DNA from: Drosophila persimilis
Lineage: Eukaryota > Arthropoda > Insecta > Diptera > Drosophilidae
Length of the DNA stretch: 64,000 nucleotides
Assembly: GCF_003286085.1 (NCBI RefSeq)
Contig: NW_020825353.1
Location: forward strand, 806,001 to 870,000
Direction: 5' to 3'
The notes below the pieces were generated by a model. The model ran no database searches. It had not been told where the DNA came from and saw only the letters and a program-made list of their open reading frames with translations. Below are positions 36,801-51,800 of the stretch, piece by piece (within the stretch, counting starts at the first letter, position 1; each line of letters starts with the position of its first letter). The position numbers and the translations under genes are program-made.

Positions 36801-39800
36801 CCATCAGCTTAAATAGTTTTTCGGGTTTCGCATTGAGGATTTCGCAAAGTCGCGCACAGCTGGATGTGGGCATAAATAATAATCCTCCCCATAGCCAAAG
36901 CCATCATTGAAACTTACCTTTGGGACATTTGCTCATTTACTTTAATCTTTATAAATCGAATTTCTATCGCTTCTATGTCGCAACTAACTAGCCACACAAA
37001 AAAAACCAACAAATATTGATTCAAACTGCGCTGACAAAATTCCAAGACAGAGTCGAAGTGTAATTTTCGTTTGTGTTAGTGTAAGGAGAGAGAACTGCAT
37101 AGGATAGACAGCTATATAGCCATAGCTATAGGTAGATTGTAGATTGTAGATACAGGGATAGCTAATAGACTACCAGAGCTAAACTGATTGCATAAGTACT
37201 AATATGTAGGTGTTGTTTGTGTTGTATGTTGTGTGTGTGTTGGTGTTTGTGTTTGTGAGGGCTAAGAAGAAGAATGCTACAGCGATTGGATGAGCCACAA
37301 TGATGCCGGACATAGAGAGGCAGCGCGTATGAACCGCAGAGAGAGAGAGAGAGGCAGCGAGTATGAACGAAAGATACAGAGAGTATGGGAGGGTATGCAT
37401 TCCGGTCAGGCATATATGCAATATCAAACACCAAGGAGCTGAAGCTACCTTTCCGCATGTATAGGTCGCTTTTAATGGAGTTTCATCGATGATGCTTTAC
37501 TTGTTTCTGCTTTATGGCCAGCCAATAATGTATGCAATAATGTTTACGATATGATGGGCAATATGCAAGATATTCATATCAAGATATTTATAGAATGGTT
37601 TTTCATTAGCTTACCTGGCCAGTGCTTTTCAAATATTGGTAGGTGCCATGCAGAGTGTTGATATCGTCGTGTTCTGAAAGGTTGAGCCAGTTAATAAATC
37701 ACTCGATAATAATATACAAAGTCGTAGTTTATTTTGTAATGAAAAGAGCTCCCATACTAATCAATTAAAGATATTGGTTTGTCTTTTCTATGAAACATGA
37801 CTCTATTCAGCTGACGTTGTACGTCTTGCGATGTCTTACGAATGACAAGTTGCATCGATTTACATCACACCTCCGATGACCTTAGAAACGGACTCCCAAA
37901 AAATGGAAGGAAGTAATACCGAATACTTTTACTTTCCTCTGGAGCCCAAAAGGTGTTGTTTATGCAATATCTGGAATGGGGGGAAGTCGAATACTGAAGC
38001 CATTTTCAGCTTTGATAAATAAATGACGATGAGTGCAATAAATATGCAAGCTCATGGCGACTCCTTTCACTTTTCCGAATCACTTAGGATGCGATAGGGA
38101 TCATCCTCAGATTTCGAAAGGTTTCCCACTACCACTACCACTCCCTCTCCCATCCTTGCGTCCAACGCAAAACGCATGCAAATGGAAACTTTTGCGTGTC
38201 CATTTGATGGCGGTGGTGTCGTGAGGGCAATTAAAATGTTGATGTCTAGGCATTTGTCCAGTTTTGCCAGACGTGAACGTGGGCACTGCATACAATACAA
38301 TTTAGCAGCAAATGGTAAATGACTGTAATCGAGCATTTGGACAGGTCTATACACACACAGAAAGAGACAGAGAGAGACAGAGAGAGACAGAGAGAGAGAG
38401 AGAGATATAAAGGAAGGCTGATGCGGAAAACATCTTGATTTTCAAGTGTAGTGTGGGTCGATCGCACCACTTTTGTGTTTTCTTTAGGCAAAGTATTTCA
38501 TAATTCGTCCCGAACTGAACGAGGAAGTGTGTATCACCAGGCCCGTATCCAGTCCCGTGTCCACTCCAATTGCATGTAAACCAGATTCGTTGTGTTGTAT
38601 TTGGTCAATTGGGCAGTTTCTCTGAAAAATGTGAATGAAAGTGGTGGCCAACTGGTTTGCTGGTCCGTGTCTCTCACTCTCTCTCCCTCTCTCTCCCTCT
38701 CGCTCTCTCTCTCTCTCCGGCTTAACCACCGACAACAAAGTCACTGAACCAAAAGTGAAACACATTTTGCGGTTGAAACCTTAAAATAGAAGTCTGCTCT
38801 TCTTTTATATCTCTGTGTTTTTTCGGGGTTTGTTTGTGTGGTCAGGAAATTGGGTCACATCCATGCAGTTGTCTCATGCAGTTCTTCCACTTTGGCTGTG
38901 ATCTGGTTAATTCGATATTTTTTTTATTCTTTATTCTGCTGTTCTAAAGCGACCTTCAGTCGGAGCTTAGCTCCGGTTATTGGCCACTTCAGGTGCCGGC
39001 TGAAGGTGAACAACGTAACATGTGGTGCATGCACATAATGCATGGGAAAAAGTGGAATCATACTGAGGTGGGGCCGCATTTGGCTTTGTTCTAAGCAGGG
39101 GATGCTGTGAGGGGATGGACTGGGAAGGAGTGCTGGTCGATGATGCAGCTTAACCAGAAATTGTGTATACAATCTTTTATCAGATCATCTTTTACTCCTT
39201 TCTACTCTATATCCAATCTATCAAACCCTTCTTGGTATTTTAAGACATACCTACATGTTTTGTGGATCATTCCCTTCTAGATCGTTTCACTCTCTTATTG
39301 AATCGGATTCAATAACCATTTATTGTTGATGAAGGATCTGCAAGCACTTGAAAACGTCTCTATGGGTTTCTTTCCGGTTAATTTTTCTTTATAATTCTTC
39401 CATCTTATAATAATCTATCTAATTTCCAGCCTTATTCCGCCCAATAGTTCGTTCATTTGTCTAATTTTATGTTTCCTTACCTCTTTCTCGATCTCAAGAC
39501 CTGACTCTAAGATTAGCCGAACCCCTTGGTAACGCCCCTGCCACAGAAAATTGCCTGTTTGCAGCTTTTCCGCTAAATTGGACCACAACTCTAGGCACTA
39601 TTCGGTTTGGTTTGGTTTGGTTTGGCTGACTAACGAACTGGGTAGGTGTTCGTACTGCTACGAGTATTGCTATTCGTCTATGGATCCGACTCTTGGCCGG
39701 GGTCTCGTCTAATTGAAAATAAAGTTGCTCGGTTCGGTAGTGAGCGCAAAGAACTGGTTTGCTATGCATTTTTGCCAGGGGCAAAGTTGGCATTGCTACA

Positions 39801-42800
39801 CTTTAGTTTTATTTTTCTTCTTCTTCGGCTGTGCTAGTTAAAGGTGTAGACAATTGTTGGGTTGACTGCTTTTTTCCATCGGAGACAATGAATCGCGACA
39901 GGTAGAGCACTGATGGGTTTTATTGGGTCTACTCTTTTGTGTCAGGGATGGCTTTTGAAGCGATTCTTCGAGGGTGTAAACGATCTAGCTTGACATTGAT
40001 TTGTGGACGAGCTGTCTGTCTGTGGGGCAGTTTATCCATCAGTCAATCAGTCTATCAATCTTCTTCATTGCTATTTTGTTCATCGACTGAGAGATTCATC
40101 AGGATTGTGAAAGATTGTGAAGGATTGTCATCCTTTATTATTTTGCCTTTTTCTTGTTTAAATGTATTATTGATTTTCCCAGCAATCGTTGTTCGTCTCA
40201 GCTCATTCATTAGCCGTCTCCCCAATTCACACAACAATCCATTAAAGAATCTTAAACTTGAGTCATGTTTCCGTCATGTTTCCATGTGGCCATTAGACCA
40301 CGACATCAACCGCAGCCCCAAGCCAAAAACACAACTTGGCTGCAACGTTCAGAGCTGTTAATTAGCCCAAGTCAAGTTCAATGTTGGCACACAAAACGCA
40401 GCCAAAGAAAAGAGCCGGCTAACGGTGTCATCATCATGATGATGGCCTGAACGAGCATGTTGAGTACGAGTACGTCATCATATTTGTATCTTTATCTCGC
40501 ACTCGACCCCCGCGAGTCGTGTGAGTCAATTAAATGAAATATTTATGAATGAATGAATACGTATGGCTGAAGGTAAACCGTTTGTGCATTTTACAGATAC
40601 TTGTTTTCTTTCTTTCTTTTTTGCTTTTGGACAGACAGACAGACAGCGCAAGAAAACCTCCATCAACGTCACACACTTTTGCTTTGTTTTCTTTTCATTT
40701 TATAAATTTTTTCCTTCTTTTTTGGCCATTAGCCGGATTTTGCCTTGGAGGGGGCCTAAACAGGGACAATTTGTAACTGTCGTCTGTGCACGAGGCGGTG
40801 CAACTGACGCGTGCGCAGACGCAGCGGCAGCGGCAGCAGCAGCAGCCACAATGGATATGGCACTGGCACTGGCACTGGCACCAGCTGTGCCACAAGTGCA
40901 CTCCGGTCTGGATGGTCCCATCTGACTCGACTTCATCATCATCATCATCTTTTACTGTGGAAGTCTTCGGCAATGCCCCTCTGCCTTTGTTCCACTGTAC
41001 TGCCAGCTGGCTGTTGTTGGCAATCACCGCAGTAAGGCGTGAAGTCTTCAGTTCCCCAGACTTCCTCCGTCTCCGCCTCCGCCTCCGCCTCTGCCCAGAT
41101 ATCACCTTGCCACAGTCTTCCCCTAGAGATCACCTTGTTGCTTTCGTCAGTGGCTCAGCAGCTGCTGTTGCTGCTGCTGTTGGGGCAACTTTTGTCTAAT
41201 TTGCAAGTTGAGTTGCACGGCCTAAGCGAGCCCCAAAACTTCCGGCATGGAAATTAGGGGGTCTGTTTTTTTTTTTTAGCATTTTTCAGAAAGTTTTGAT
41301 TTGATTTCGGTTTTCCTATCCAGCTTCAGCTTCAGCAAGTAGCATTGCCTAATGATGGAGGTATTAGTCCAATTACGGTCCGCGACTGACGATGATCATT
41401 AGCCGAAGTGATCTCGCTCAAGTGGCAGAATCTCAAGTGCCGCTCTGAAAAATCTCCGCTTTGCCACTTCTTTTATACTCAGTTTTTGAATGCGTTTTCA
41501 TTGTTGATGGAATTGAAATGGCGTTTGGTTCGGCTTTTGTTTGGCTTTGGAGAATGTTCGGCAAACATTTTAGAGAGGGAAGAGTGTCAAGTGATTGCTT
41601 TTGAGGTCTATGGTAATGTGATCTTAACGAGAGTACTCGCTGAGTACTGGCTGGGGGGCTAACATATATACACTGATCTACGGATAAGTGGGAAAAGAGT
41701 TTTGAAAGAGTTTCTCTTGATAAATTGTACCGAAGGCCCAGAAATAAGATTATGCCATACAAACACCTAATCCACAAATTTCCCCCTTGTGTTATTTGCT
41801 AATTGAATTAATAATATTATAATCAATATGCTGAATTTTTCATCACAGTCACAAAACAAAACTGCGCTTAGCGCAATGTCAAAAGGTTAAATTGCCTCCA
41901 AATAAAAGGAGGATGCCCCCCAACCTCCCACTGGGGCACAACTAAACACATAATTTATTAATGCACTAAAATATGCACAAATAAAAAAAGAAGCGAGGTA
42001 TCATCTATGTAAACACATGCATATTGTAATTAAAAAGCATGCCATGCCGCACATATTTTCGTGCCACCAACTACGATTATCTATGGATGCATCGACAATA
42101 CTAGTGTATTGTGTTGATATTAATTTGAGAGTTTATTAGTGCTATTCCACAGCACACAAAATCCGATTATTGTATAAAGGGGATAGATACATGTACTATT
42201 TTGGGTGTCTTTCCGTTAAATATTCTATTATTTATTCATGCATAAAGCATGCGCACTAATTTAGCCTAAAACGATCAACTAATTTATTACCGGAACCAGA
42301 GCCAGAGCCAGAGCCATAGCCAGGGAAAAATATTAACAAAGGTGTCCCACTGTAGTTGTTCTTTTTTGCCATTTGCAGGCCTGAGGTCTGAGGTCCACGG
42401 GTCAATGTGGTAATTAAAAATCAATTGGGCGTAGCCGATGTTCGAAAGCTGTACAACCTAATGGGTCTGCCCGGTGGGGTATATTAGGCAGCCATAAGGG
42501 GTGGGGGGGCCATGTAGGCCATGAATATGAATAATATTTAAATGCCTATAATACATTTTTAAAGTTTCTATAAAGTGTGTCATTAGTTAATGTTTGATTC
42601 CACTATTACACCTGTTTCAAAAGAACATCTTCTAGTCGAACCTTTTAGAAGAAACCCCCCTCCCCCCTCTTTCACGATGTTTTTTCTTTGCCATACTTCC
42701 TGTACACAAGTGATGCCTTTATCTGATACGCAACGCGAATGCAATCGAGCGCGAAATTTGGCCCACAATTCGGCCTTGGGCTCGTTGTGGGCTGGGCTGG

Positions 42801-45800
42801 GCTGGGCTGGGATGATGGTGGAGATGGAGATGCGTTAGATATGTATCTGTGGGGGTTACTTACTGCCCGCATCGTGGCCGCTGACGTGATTGCTGGTCAG
42901 GCCGAGGGCGGAGAACTCGGAGGGCTGCAGCTTCACCTCCATCTCCTTGAGACGGCTGTTCAGCTTGTTGGTGTGCATAAAGAGGAAGAAGGTGCACGAT
43001 ATGGCCAGCAGGGCAATCAGTTCCACGGATCTGCAATAGAAGGGCACAAATTGTTAGTCAAAGATTAAATGACAGCTCCCCTCACAAAGGGACGGGGGCC
43101 TGCGAAGCACGGAACGGAGTCTGGTATGGTAACAGAGATTCTATTTATAATGGCCATTAAGCTTTTATAATTTACGCCAAATTGGTTTTTAGCAGCTATT
43201 ATTTCATTTACACTTCGAATTGCTGTCGCACACAGCAACAGCAACAGCAACAGGAACAGAACGGACCGAAACGTTTCTGTCCTTTGGTTAGGAACGGAGG
43301 GAAGGGACAAGCCCTGGGACGGCGACGGCGACTACAAAGTGTGCGCTGTGACAACATTTAATTAAGTTCTGAAAAGCCAGAAGAAAACAAAATGAAACAA
43401 AGCAAAAATCGGCGAGGGTACACAAGAAATGCATCAGAATAGGGAGAGACTGGAAAAATTATAAAAGAAATTAACAAAACAATGCGGGATAGGTTTTTGG
43501 GGGTGGTTCCACCCAGTCCCGAGGGTTGGGACCTGCTGGAGTTGTTACCTGTCACGAATGCGGTACAGTCCAGGTATTGGGGCATTTTGGCGGGAGGGAA
43601 GCCGAAACGTTTAAAATTCAGAGAACGGAATCAGAATTAAGGGACAGATTTGTGGTTTCATTTAATAAGCTAAATACGTCGCATAGATGATCAAATGACC
43701 ATCAATAACTTGATGATTATTCAAAGATTTCTATAAGAAATTATGGAATTACATATGCGTGGAATATTAAGTGAGAAATGATGTAAGGTACTGAGGAATA
43801 TTAGTATCTTGCTGTAGTTTCTTGAGATATTATTTTGTACTTTTCTTGGGATGCAGCTAACAAGTCCGTAGACTCAGTCCATACTCCATAGTTGAGTTCG
43901 TAACAATCAGATTTGGCATTACTGTGGCCCGGAGTTGGTAATCCATGCCACACTCGTGCTCTTGGTCGTGCAACAATGACCCACTTGCCTGCCACACGGG
44001 AGGGCTTAGCCGAGTTGCAACAGACCGGAGAACCTTTTGTGGAGCCCGCATTTCGCCCTGGCCTGGTCATTTTTTATGTAGTGTACATACTCGTATATAT
44101 GTTTATATCTATCTTATATTTTGTATATACTTTTTGGCTTTTTCTATTTTTATATTTTTTATATTTGCCCAACGTTGATAACAAAACAAAGCGAAAGAAG
44201 CACAAAGAAATAGAAAGAAAACAAAACGATGGAGCAAGAGGAAGAACGAATGAAAAAAAAAAACGAAAGAAAAAACAAAAACGATGAAAAATAAAACCAA
44301 CTAAAAATTGCAATGCAAACTGTTTTCTTTGGCAACTTTTTTAATGCAGCTGTCCGGTGTCCCCCCGTCTGGTGTCCAACAGCTCCAGCCGGACAGCGGG
44401 AAAAATGCAGAAGAAAGAAACAAAATTAAAACCAAAAAAAAAAAAAAAAATGTGAATAAATATTTTTTTATTGTTCGCTTTTGTTGGCATAAATCTACGG
44501 ACCAGATATAACAGAAGTCTCGGACGGGACGGCCTTAAAAAACGGTATCAAAATAATAATGACAATAAATGCGGCCATAGAAGGGAACACAAATACGACC
44601 CAGTCTCCTGGTCGCGGATCTTTTCTGTTCGGTTCGGTTTGGGTCTTGTTTAGTTTGTCATCAGGTGCACAGAGTAATTTATTTCAAATGACTGCACTGG
44701 CGTCGAGATGGAGTTGGAGTTGGAGTTTGAGATGGAGATGGATATGGAGGGGGTCTGGGTCTGGGTCTAAGGAAAATCACAGACCTCGCTGGTCTGAGCT
44801 GGTTTGACTTTCATGAAATGTATCTCTTGGCCATACAAATACACAGCAGATTGGTAGCTGAAACAGTCACCAGGGCCCGCCCAGGGCTGGCCATAAGGCG
44901 CTTTCGCTGGACGATGGCGATGGCGATGATGGTGATGGTCACCTGCTGTGTGGACTTGGCTCAACTTCTTAACTAGAGTGGGGTTTGGGTTTGGGCTTGG
45001 TTATTTTTGTTGTCTTTGGGGGAGGCTTCATTTCATTAGCCCACAGTTGACGCCAAAAGTTTGTGGCTTATGTGCATGCGAATGTCTCTCGTCGGCCCTG
45101 ACGATTCGCATTTATGCGCCCTCTTTTTTCGGCCAACTTATTGTTAAAGTTGACGCTAAAGTGGCCCGCAAATCCCACTTAAGCGCTGTTGCCACCAAAA
45201 CATGGGCATTCCTCTTCCCCTTCCTCATCCTCTTGGTTGGGCCTCGTCTTGTGCATTTACAAAACTTTGCTTTTCTTTCTTTTTTTTTGTTTGTTGCAGA
45301 AAGCACGGAATTTATTGACATTTTGTTTGGTTCTCTGGGCTCGGTTCTCAGTTCTCGTTTCTACTCTCGTACTCCCAACGGGTCGCCAGGCGTGTAAATG
45401 CCGAAAGTTATGTGATTATTAAAATAATTTTACGTGACTGCGTCGATTTCTTTTGGACATTTGGCTGGATCCACACACACACACACGCACACACACACAC
45501 ACTCACATGGGCTAGTGGCGACGCTTGGGTGGAATAGAATGGGGGTGTTGGATTTGGGTCCGATTGCAGTTCGTTTGCTGCCACGTAGCACATGTGCAGG
45601 CCATTAGGGACCCGGGACCCGGGACCAGGGACCAGGGACCAGGGACCTCGAACCATACTCGGTTCGTTAGCGCTTTTTTCTCTCGCTCCTCCTCTGCGAG
45701 TATGTGCGTATCTGTATGCGATACGAGCTCTATTTTTCTTTGTTGGGGTCTGGGGGTGTGTGGAGTGTGTAGGCGTGGTTGGGGGCTCGGAGTCGGGGGA

Positions 45801-48800
45801 TCGTGGGAGTAATGGCTGGTGGGTATTGCCTTCAACAGGGGCGTAGTTGATGTCAGGCTATATATAATTCTAGTTGTTACATTTGGCTGAAACTTTATCA
45901 AGATGATTGAAATGTGGGTGCCAAAGATCGGGGGGAATATTAAAGAGAAAGACAGAAGATCTGGAAATGATTCGCGGGCTTTAAGCAAAAATTATGCGCT
46001 TCTTTGTCTTGTATCTTGCCTATCATTAGATACATACATATGTATGTATGTATGTACCTAGTTCTCACACTTCAAATCCTCTGTAGATTTCATATACATA
46101 TCTGCAAAACCATAACATTTTCTATCAGATCATGCTCTTCTACAAGCTGGGCAATCTGTGCTTCCCATCGTGGAACCCCAGCCTAGAATCGCACCGAGTT
46201 CAATGTCCAAGACCTCCATTCTCTGCTCCAAACATGTTATACTATCCAACAGGCCGCACCTTTCACTTCACTTCAGTTCAATTCAGAGATAGAGATATAC
46301 CAATACCAATACCAATACCAATACCAATGTTGGGGGAAAAGAGATGGAAACGGCATTAAACAGCCTGCGAGTTGCATGCAAATTGCTCGCCATTTCCGCT
46401 TAGTGTCATTTGGATGCCCATACGCAGGCACAGACAGGCAACGACACTGCAGACAGACAACTAATTTAATTAAACGATGGCAAATTTTCCAGCTAATCAA
46501 ATAGTAAAACGGCATGCGGCCAACAAAATTGCAGCCAGTTGCGAGGCATTAGAAATGAAGATTGCAAAATGCGCAATCCATAAGGAAAAAAAAAAGAAAA
46601 AACGACAAAACGGAATGTACTTCAGTTGATATACAATGAAGCAACTTCCATTCCAGCTCTAGCTCCAACTCCAACTCCAACTCCAAGTCATACTTCAGGC
46701 AGAGCAGGCGCAACAAATTGTTCAAGACATGAAGATTTCTTTCGCAATCAGTCTTATTTTTGGATGGGGAGAAGCAGTCGAAGCCCCACTCCAACCCCCC
46801 CTGCCATAATCAATACACGCATTAGACAGATTTCGAAAGGTGTTTGAACCCGTCATAGATTTGCCCCCGGCTGCGGCATTAGAAGTGGATAAACAAGTTG
46901 AAAGAACTCGCATGAATCTCAGATAAAATTTGAATCATGGAATCATGGAGCCATGAGATCGAGGAACAAGAAATTCTGGCCCTGACTTTGTGAAAAATAT
47001 TCTCTTTTCTATCATTAGCATTTTTCAGAAATGGCTTCGCTTGGCTTGGCTTGGCTTGGCTCATGAGGCTCCATGACATAACCCAAAGCCTTCGCCCCGG
47101 CGTGGCGGCAGATCTTTTTTTATAACTAGTTTGGCCCCGGGTCACACAATGTGTTGCCTGATTTAATATGCAAAGAAATTGATTTTTTTTGCGCATTTTT
47201 GCGGCGTAGCTAAAGTTCAACAAACTTTTTACCCGTGGCCGTTTTTTTTTCGGGAAGCCTTTCGCTTGACTCTGAGGTTCCGTGAGCACTTCATTAGGCA
47301 ATTTTCGTTGGTCCGGCACAGGCACAGAGGCCCACTCAAATTGTCAACTAAGGTCAGTTAATGAGGCCTTCCGCAGTGGATGGTGGTTGGTTGTTGGTTG
47401 TTGGTTGTGTAAGGTCGCATGAAAACCGTGCACGAGGCACATAGAGAGGTGCAATGAGGTCGCCTTGGGGGTTCCGTTAGGCCTAACCGAAATGAATGGC
47501 AACATTTGGGGTCATTTGATGGAGTTTTCTTGAGATTACATCTGTGCGTGCAAAGAAAAGTGGCCGTGCATTGACAGCCGAAGAGTGGAAGAAAATTGTC
47601 AGCACGATAAGTAGAATTAATGAAAACTTCAAGCCATCAGTTCAAAGGTGGCTGTAGTTTGCGATGAGAAATCTCTCACTTAAAGGTAGTTACTTGAAGC
47701 ATTCAATTGCTACAGTAATTGGTATAGGCTTAGGCCAAGTTTTCCCACCAAATGAAATAGCCCCGTTCACATTTCATCACATCTTTGAAGGGCTTGGCCA
47801 ACAGCCCATTGAAAAATCCGCCCGAATTCGTTTCGGACAATACTCAACGCGGCTTTCAATTAAACTATTAACTCAAATCTGATAGCAGGGTCCATGGCGT
47901 AGATATCCATCGGCTGCCCCAGTAGACGTACGGTCAAAATCTCGACTCGAAACTAGGCCAATTGTAATTAAAACGTTCTACGTGCTTCTCTCAATCATTT
48001 TAGAGTTCACTCTGCTGCTGACCCACTTATGGGCAGCTCTTAAATTCTGGAACAGAATTCAGAGTCCGCACTGAAAGTGCGTACCGGAAACGCTGTGTCA
48101 AGCCCCAAAGAGCCTCAAAGCAACAGCTGGAAACTATTATTTGACGTTTTTAGCTTCGGCTGATTAAGCCAATTGAGCAATTGAATTTAGTGACGGCACA
48201 AAAAATACTAGTACAGAAATATATATACGTACCACTCGCACATCGCATCGGGAGTAATAATACAATAAAGTTATGTTTTGATTAGAAAGTTGTATAATCT
48301 CAACGAACGAGACGCCGAACCAAGCCGAGCCGAGCCTCGTGATGCGATTCGAGCCATGTGAATTTTTTATGCAATTGTTTTTCTTTTGAGTTTTTAGTTT
48401 TCAGTTTTCAGTTTTCGGTTTTGTTTTTGCACGTACCCATCTATATGCCCAGATAGTAGGGTGGGAGAGGGAGGCAGGGCCAGGGGGCGGCAAATACTGT
48501 ATTGTATTGTATAAGTAGCTCCAAAAGTAACAATTTTATGCTGCACGGCATATGATTTAATTGAAGCCGCAGCAACAAAAGAAGCAAGCAGAGGGTTGGC
48601 CCAGACCAAGCATACGATACTCTCGTGTCCGATGACACCTTCACGATGATAGTTCAGGCCGCACTAGATCACAACTATCAATATACACTCCACCGTGCAC
48701 TGGGTTTGGGGAGGCTTCCTTTTGCTGAAATGTTAGCTAATGTCCTCTGCTAATGAGGGTATAACAACAAGCTCGCCAATTGCTTGAGATCGGAACCGTG

Positions 48801-51800
48801 TTTATTTTAATTTCCGAAAATGTTATGCCATTTTTGAGCTACATTTTACCATTTCTTGTTTGTTGTGTTGTTGCATTTGCTGTTGCCCATTTTGTGTTAT
48901 TTTTTGTGGTTTGTTTCCTCTAATAACAAGACTCTGTCAGCGTTTAAAAACTCATCAAAAAACAGTTTTTCTCATTTCTCTGTTGCCGCCGTTTGCCGCG
49001 CGCTGTTTTTGTGGTAAAGTAATTGTTATAAATTTTAAGTAAATAAGCAAAGGGAATAAAAAATGATGTGGCAGCACCAGCCCCAACAGAAAAGCAGCTT
49101 TTGAACATTGTTTAAATAAAGAGCGAAGGTCCAGCAAAATTTGTTTCGACTTTTATGCAGTTTTTGGCTACATTTGTTGTTCATTTTTAAAGGGGTTTTA
49201 ATGTAGTTTACATGCGGTCTGCACTGTACAGTTTGGGATTAACGATTAGAGCATCGTTTTTTGTATGTTTACAGGCGTTTCATTAAATATAAAGACGCGG
49301 GTTTGAAGCGATTGGAAAGCCTTCACTAAAAAGGTTAATTAGGGCCATTCTGTTAACTGGCTGCGTGCATTTTTCTCCCAATAGAGAAAAGACTTCATAG
49401 AAGATATCCCAGATATGTCCATGTTATCCACTCATTTGCTCTACTCTCAATACGTTCAGCCCCGAAATCCACATACAAATAACCATTAACCGAACGGTGA
49501 ATTGTCAGAAATTATTATAAATTATTTTAAATTTCTTCGCTGTACGAACGGCCAGCCAGCACGCTCAAGTGTAATATAATATTTGGATTGCATGGTCAAA
49601 ATACAAGTTAATGACTTTACCAGTTCAAGCGTACCGTACCAAAAAAAAAATAAATAAAACACACACACACACAGAGCGAAAATACTGATAATCAAACAAA
49701 TCTGTTAAGCACAGCCCAGAGACTAGGCAGCGACTATGTGGGGAGAGAGGAGAGATGCTGTCGAGCAGTGGCCTCATCAGACCTGAGGAATGTAAGGCTT
49801 TTCACGCCTTTGCATTCGAATTTCGAAGCAATCAGCAATATCGTAGGATAGGTCGTACTCGTGCATACACATATGTACATACATATATCGTATGCTTAAA
49901 GTAGCGTTTAACACGCACGGACTTGACTGTGCAGGACCGAGCGTGCCAGCTGGTTGGTCAAGCATGATGCATCTCTCCCTGTCCCTCTCCTTCTCGCTCT
50001 CTCTTTCTGAATCTTTTTCTCCATCTCTGATTGTTCATGACATTTGTCTATCCATCAGCTGGCTTGTTGGAAATATTTCATGTTTCTTATAGAACGTGAT
50101 CCCATAAAACAAAAGAGTGAAATAAAACCAAAGAAGAACTCTTGTCCGCACCGGTCATCATCTTCAGCCTGGGAAAGTCCGATTCGATCAATACTTGGCT
50201 TAGTTTTTTTTGTTGTTGTTTTTGTTTCTCTCTCTGTTCAGAAAACAAAAAGCAACTCAACTTTCAATTGCAAATTGTGCGGCGTTTTCAGGGAACGTGC
50301 AGCGGCAACGGCAACGGCAACGCTCCGCTGCGAATCAGTGCCCCCCTGCGACAAATTGTTTTTTCCTCTCTCGATATGCAGCTACAGAAAACACACAGAT
50401 GCAGATACTCGTATGTATCTGCAAATGGAGTTGTTGCTGTGGCTGTGGCTGCGTCCAAGTCAGAGTCACAGTCATGGTCGTTGGATAAAAGTGTCAATCT
50501 TGGCCAACAACATCATTATCGCCATCATCATTATCAAAGCCAAAGCCAAAGACAATTTTGCTCTTTTGTTTTGCAAATTTTGTCTTACCGCAATCAAATA
50601 ATAGACAAAATTTCTATGAAGTAGCTGAAAGTATTAGGGGAAATATCTGAGGGTTTTATTGAATAATTTGTGCGGTTTTGCATTGGCGTGATCTGTGATT
50701 GATCTGACATTGATCCATGTTGATCTGATCCATTTTAACAGACCTCTTCTTCTCAAATGCTGTTTTTTTACAAGCCATTTCTCTTTAATGTATGGCATCC
50801 CAAGGATTTTTATTAGTGGATTTATGTAAGCCATAAACTAGTATGCACTAAAACAAAATGATTTTCGTTGACTGCATCTTTATTTGAATTTGATTTGGCA
50901 ATAAATCTGTTTCTCTGGTCTAAATTGCGCGGAAATTCTTTAGAGTTAACCGAAAGCTGCTTCGAATAAACCATCCAATTAGAAGGTCATCTAACTCACT
51001 TTTGGTGAACAAGTTCCATTCTCCCTATACCCTATACCCCATTCTCCTTCTCCCTCTCATTCGTATTCGCATTCCCATTCCGTGTGCTTGTCAAATGCGG
51101 AGCGAGCGAGTGAGGTGAAGCTTCATTTGGCTTGGATTAACGCGACTTGTAATTAAGTTGTAAAATCTACGTGCGGGCTTTTCACGACTACACGAGTACG
51201 AGTGTATCCTACCCCTACTGCCTTTCCAGGTTGCACATAAAAGTCCTAAGTACACAACACATTTGTGGATGTGGCATGGAGTAGTAGAGTGGTGGAGTGG
51301 TGGAGTGGAGTTTAGGGGCAACTTGTGGCAAAAATGTAACTGCGAATTCATGAAGCCATGCTTTTCCCTTCACCTTTTTTCGGGGCATTCAGATTGCGGT
51401 AGATGTTGCATGCTGCTGCTGCCTGCAACATGCTGTGTCTGCCAGTCTATTAACACACTCCAATTGTCATTTGTTTTGCTAAGGGGCTAGAGTTCTGTGC
51501 TGAGTGAGATGATGATGGTTTTGGGCTGGCTGTCATCGCTCCACGACAATTAACGAATCTCATATCTCATGGCCATAAATCAGCCAGGGTTGCTGAAGTG
51601 TGGAATAGCCCTGGATTTTGTGTGGTGGAGTGGAGTGTGTGGTGTGCCAAATGGCTTTTGTGGGTCAAATTGTAAACAATTAACTGTTATGGCAGCCGAT
51701 TTCACTGCGAAGGCTTATAATTTTAATTGCGATAATGGGCAATGAGATCAGGAGCTTGTGGAGCTGCGGGAAGAGCTCAAAATGGCATTGTAATGATGGT

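Larger units (their letters stand above)
37674..42863 (-). other. pip: pipe intron 2
   Basis: This 5.2-kb intron separates the anchor exon from common exon 3. It has GA repeats (38362-38405) and facing CT repeats (38669-38717), a GGTTT repeat near 39603-39625 and low-complexity open frames only. I see no nested gene. Confidence 0.7.

Noticed and set aside
45592..45846. Open frames over the GGGACC minisatellite
   Set aside because: The translations only read the tandem repeat.
50044..50601. 185-codon plus-strand open frame in pipe intron 1
   Set aside because: Low-complexity Ser/Lys/Thr composition, with an overlapping 160-codon frame open at the same place; no protein-like pattern.
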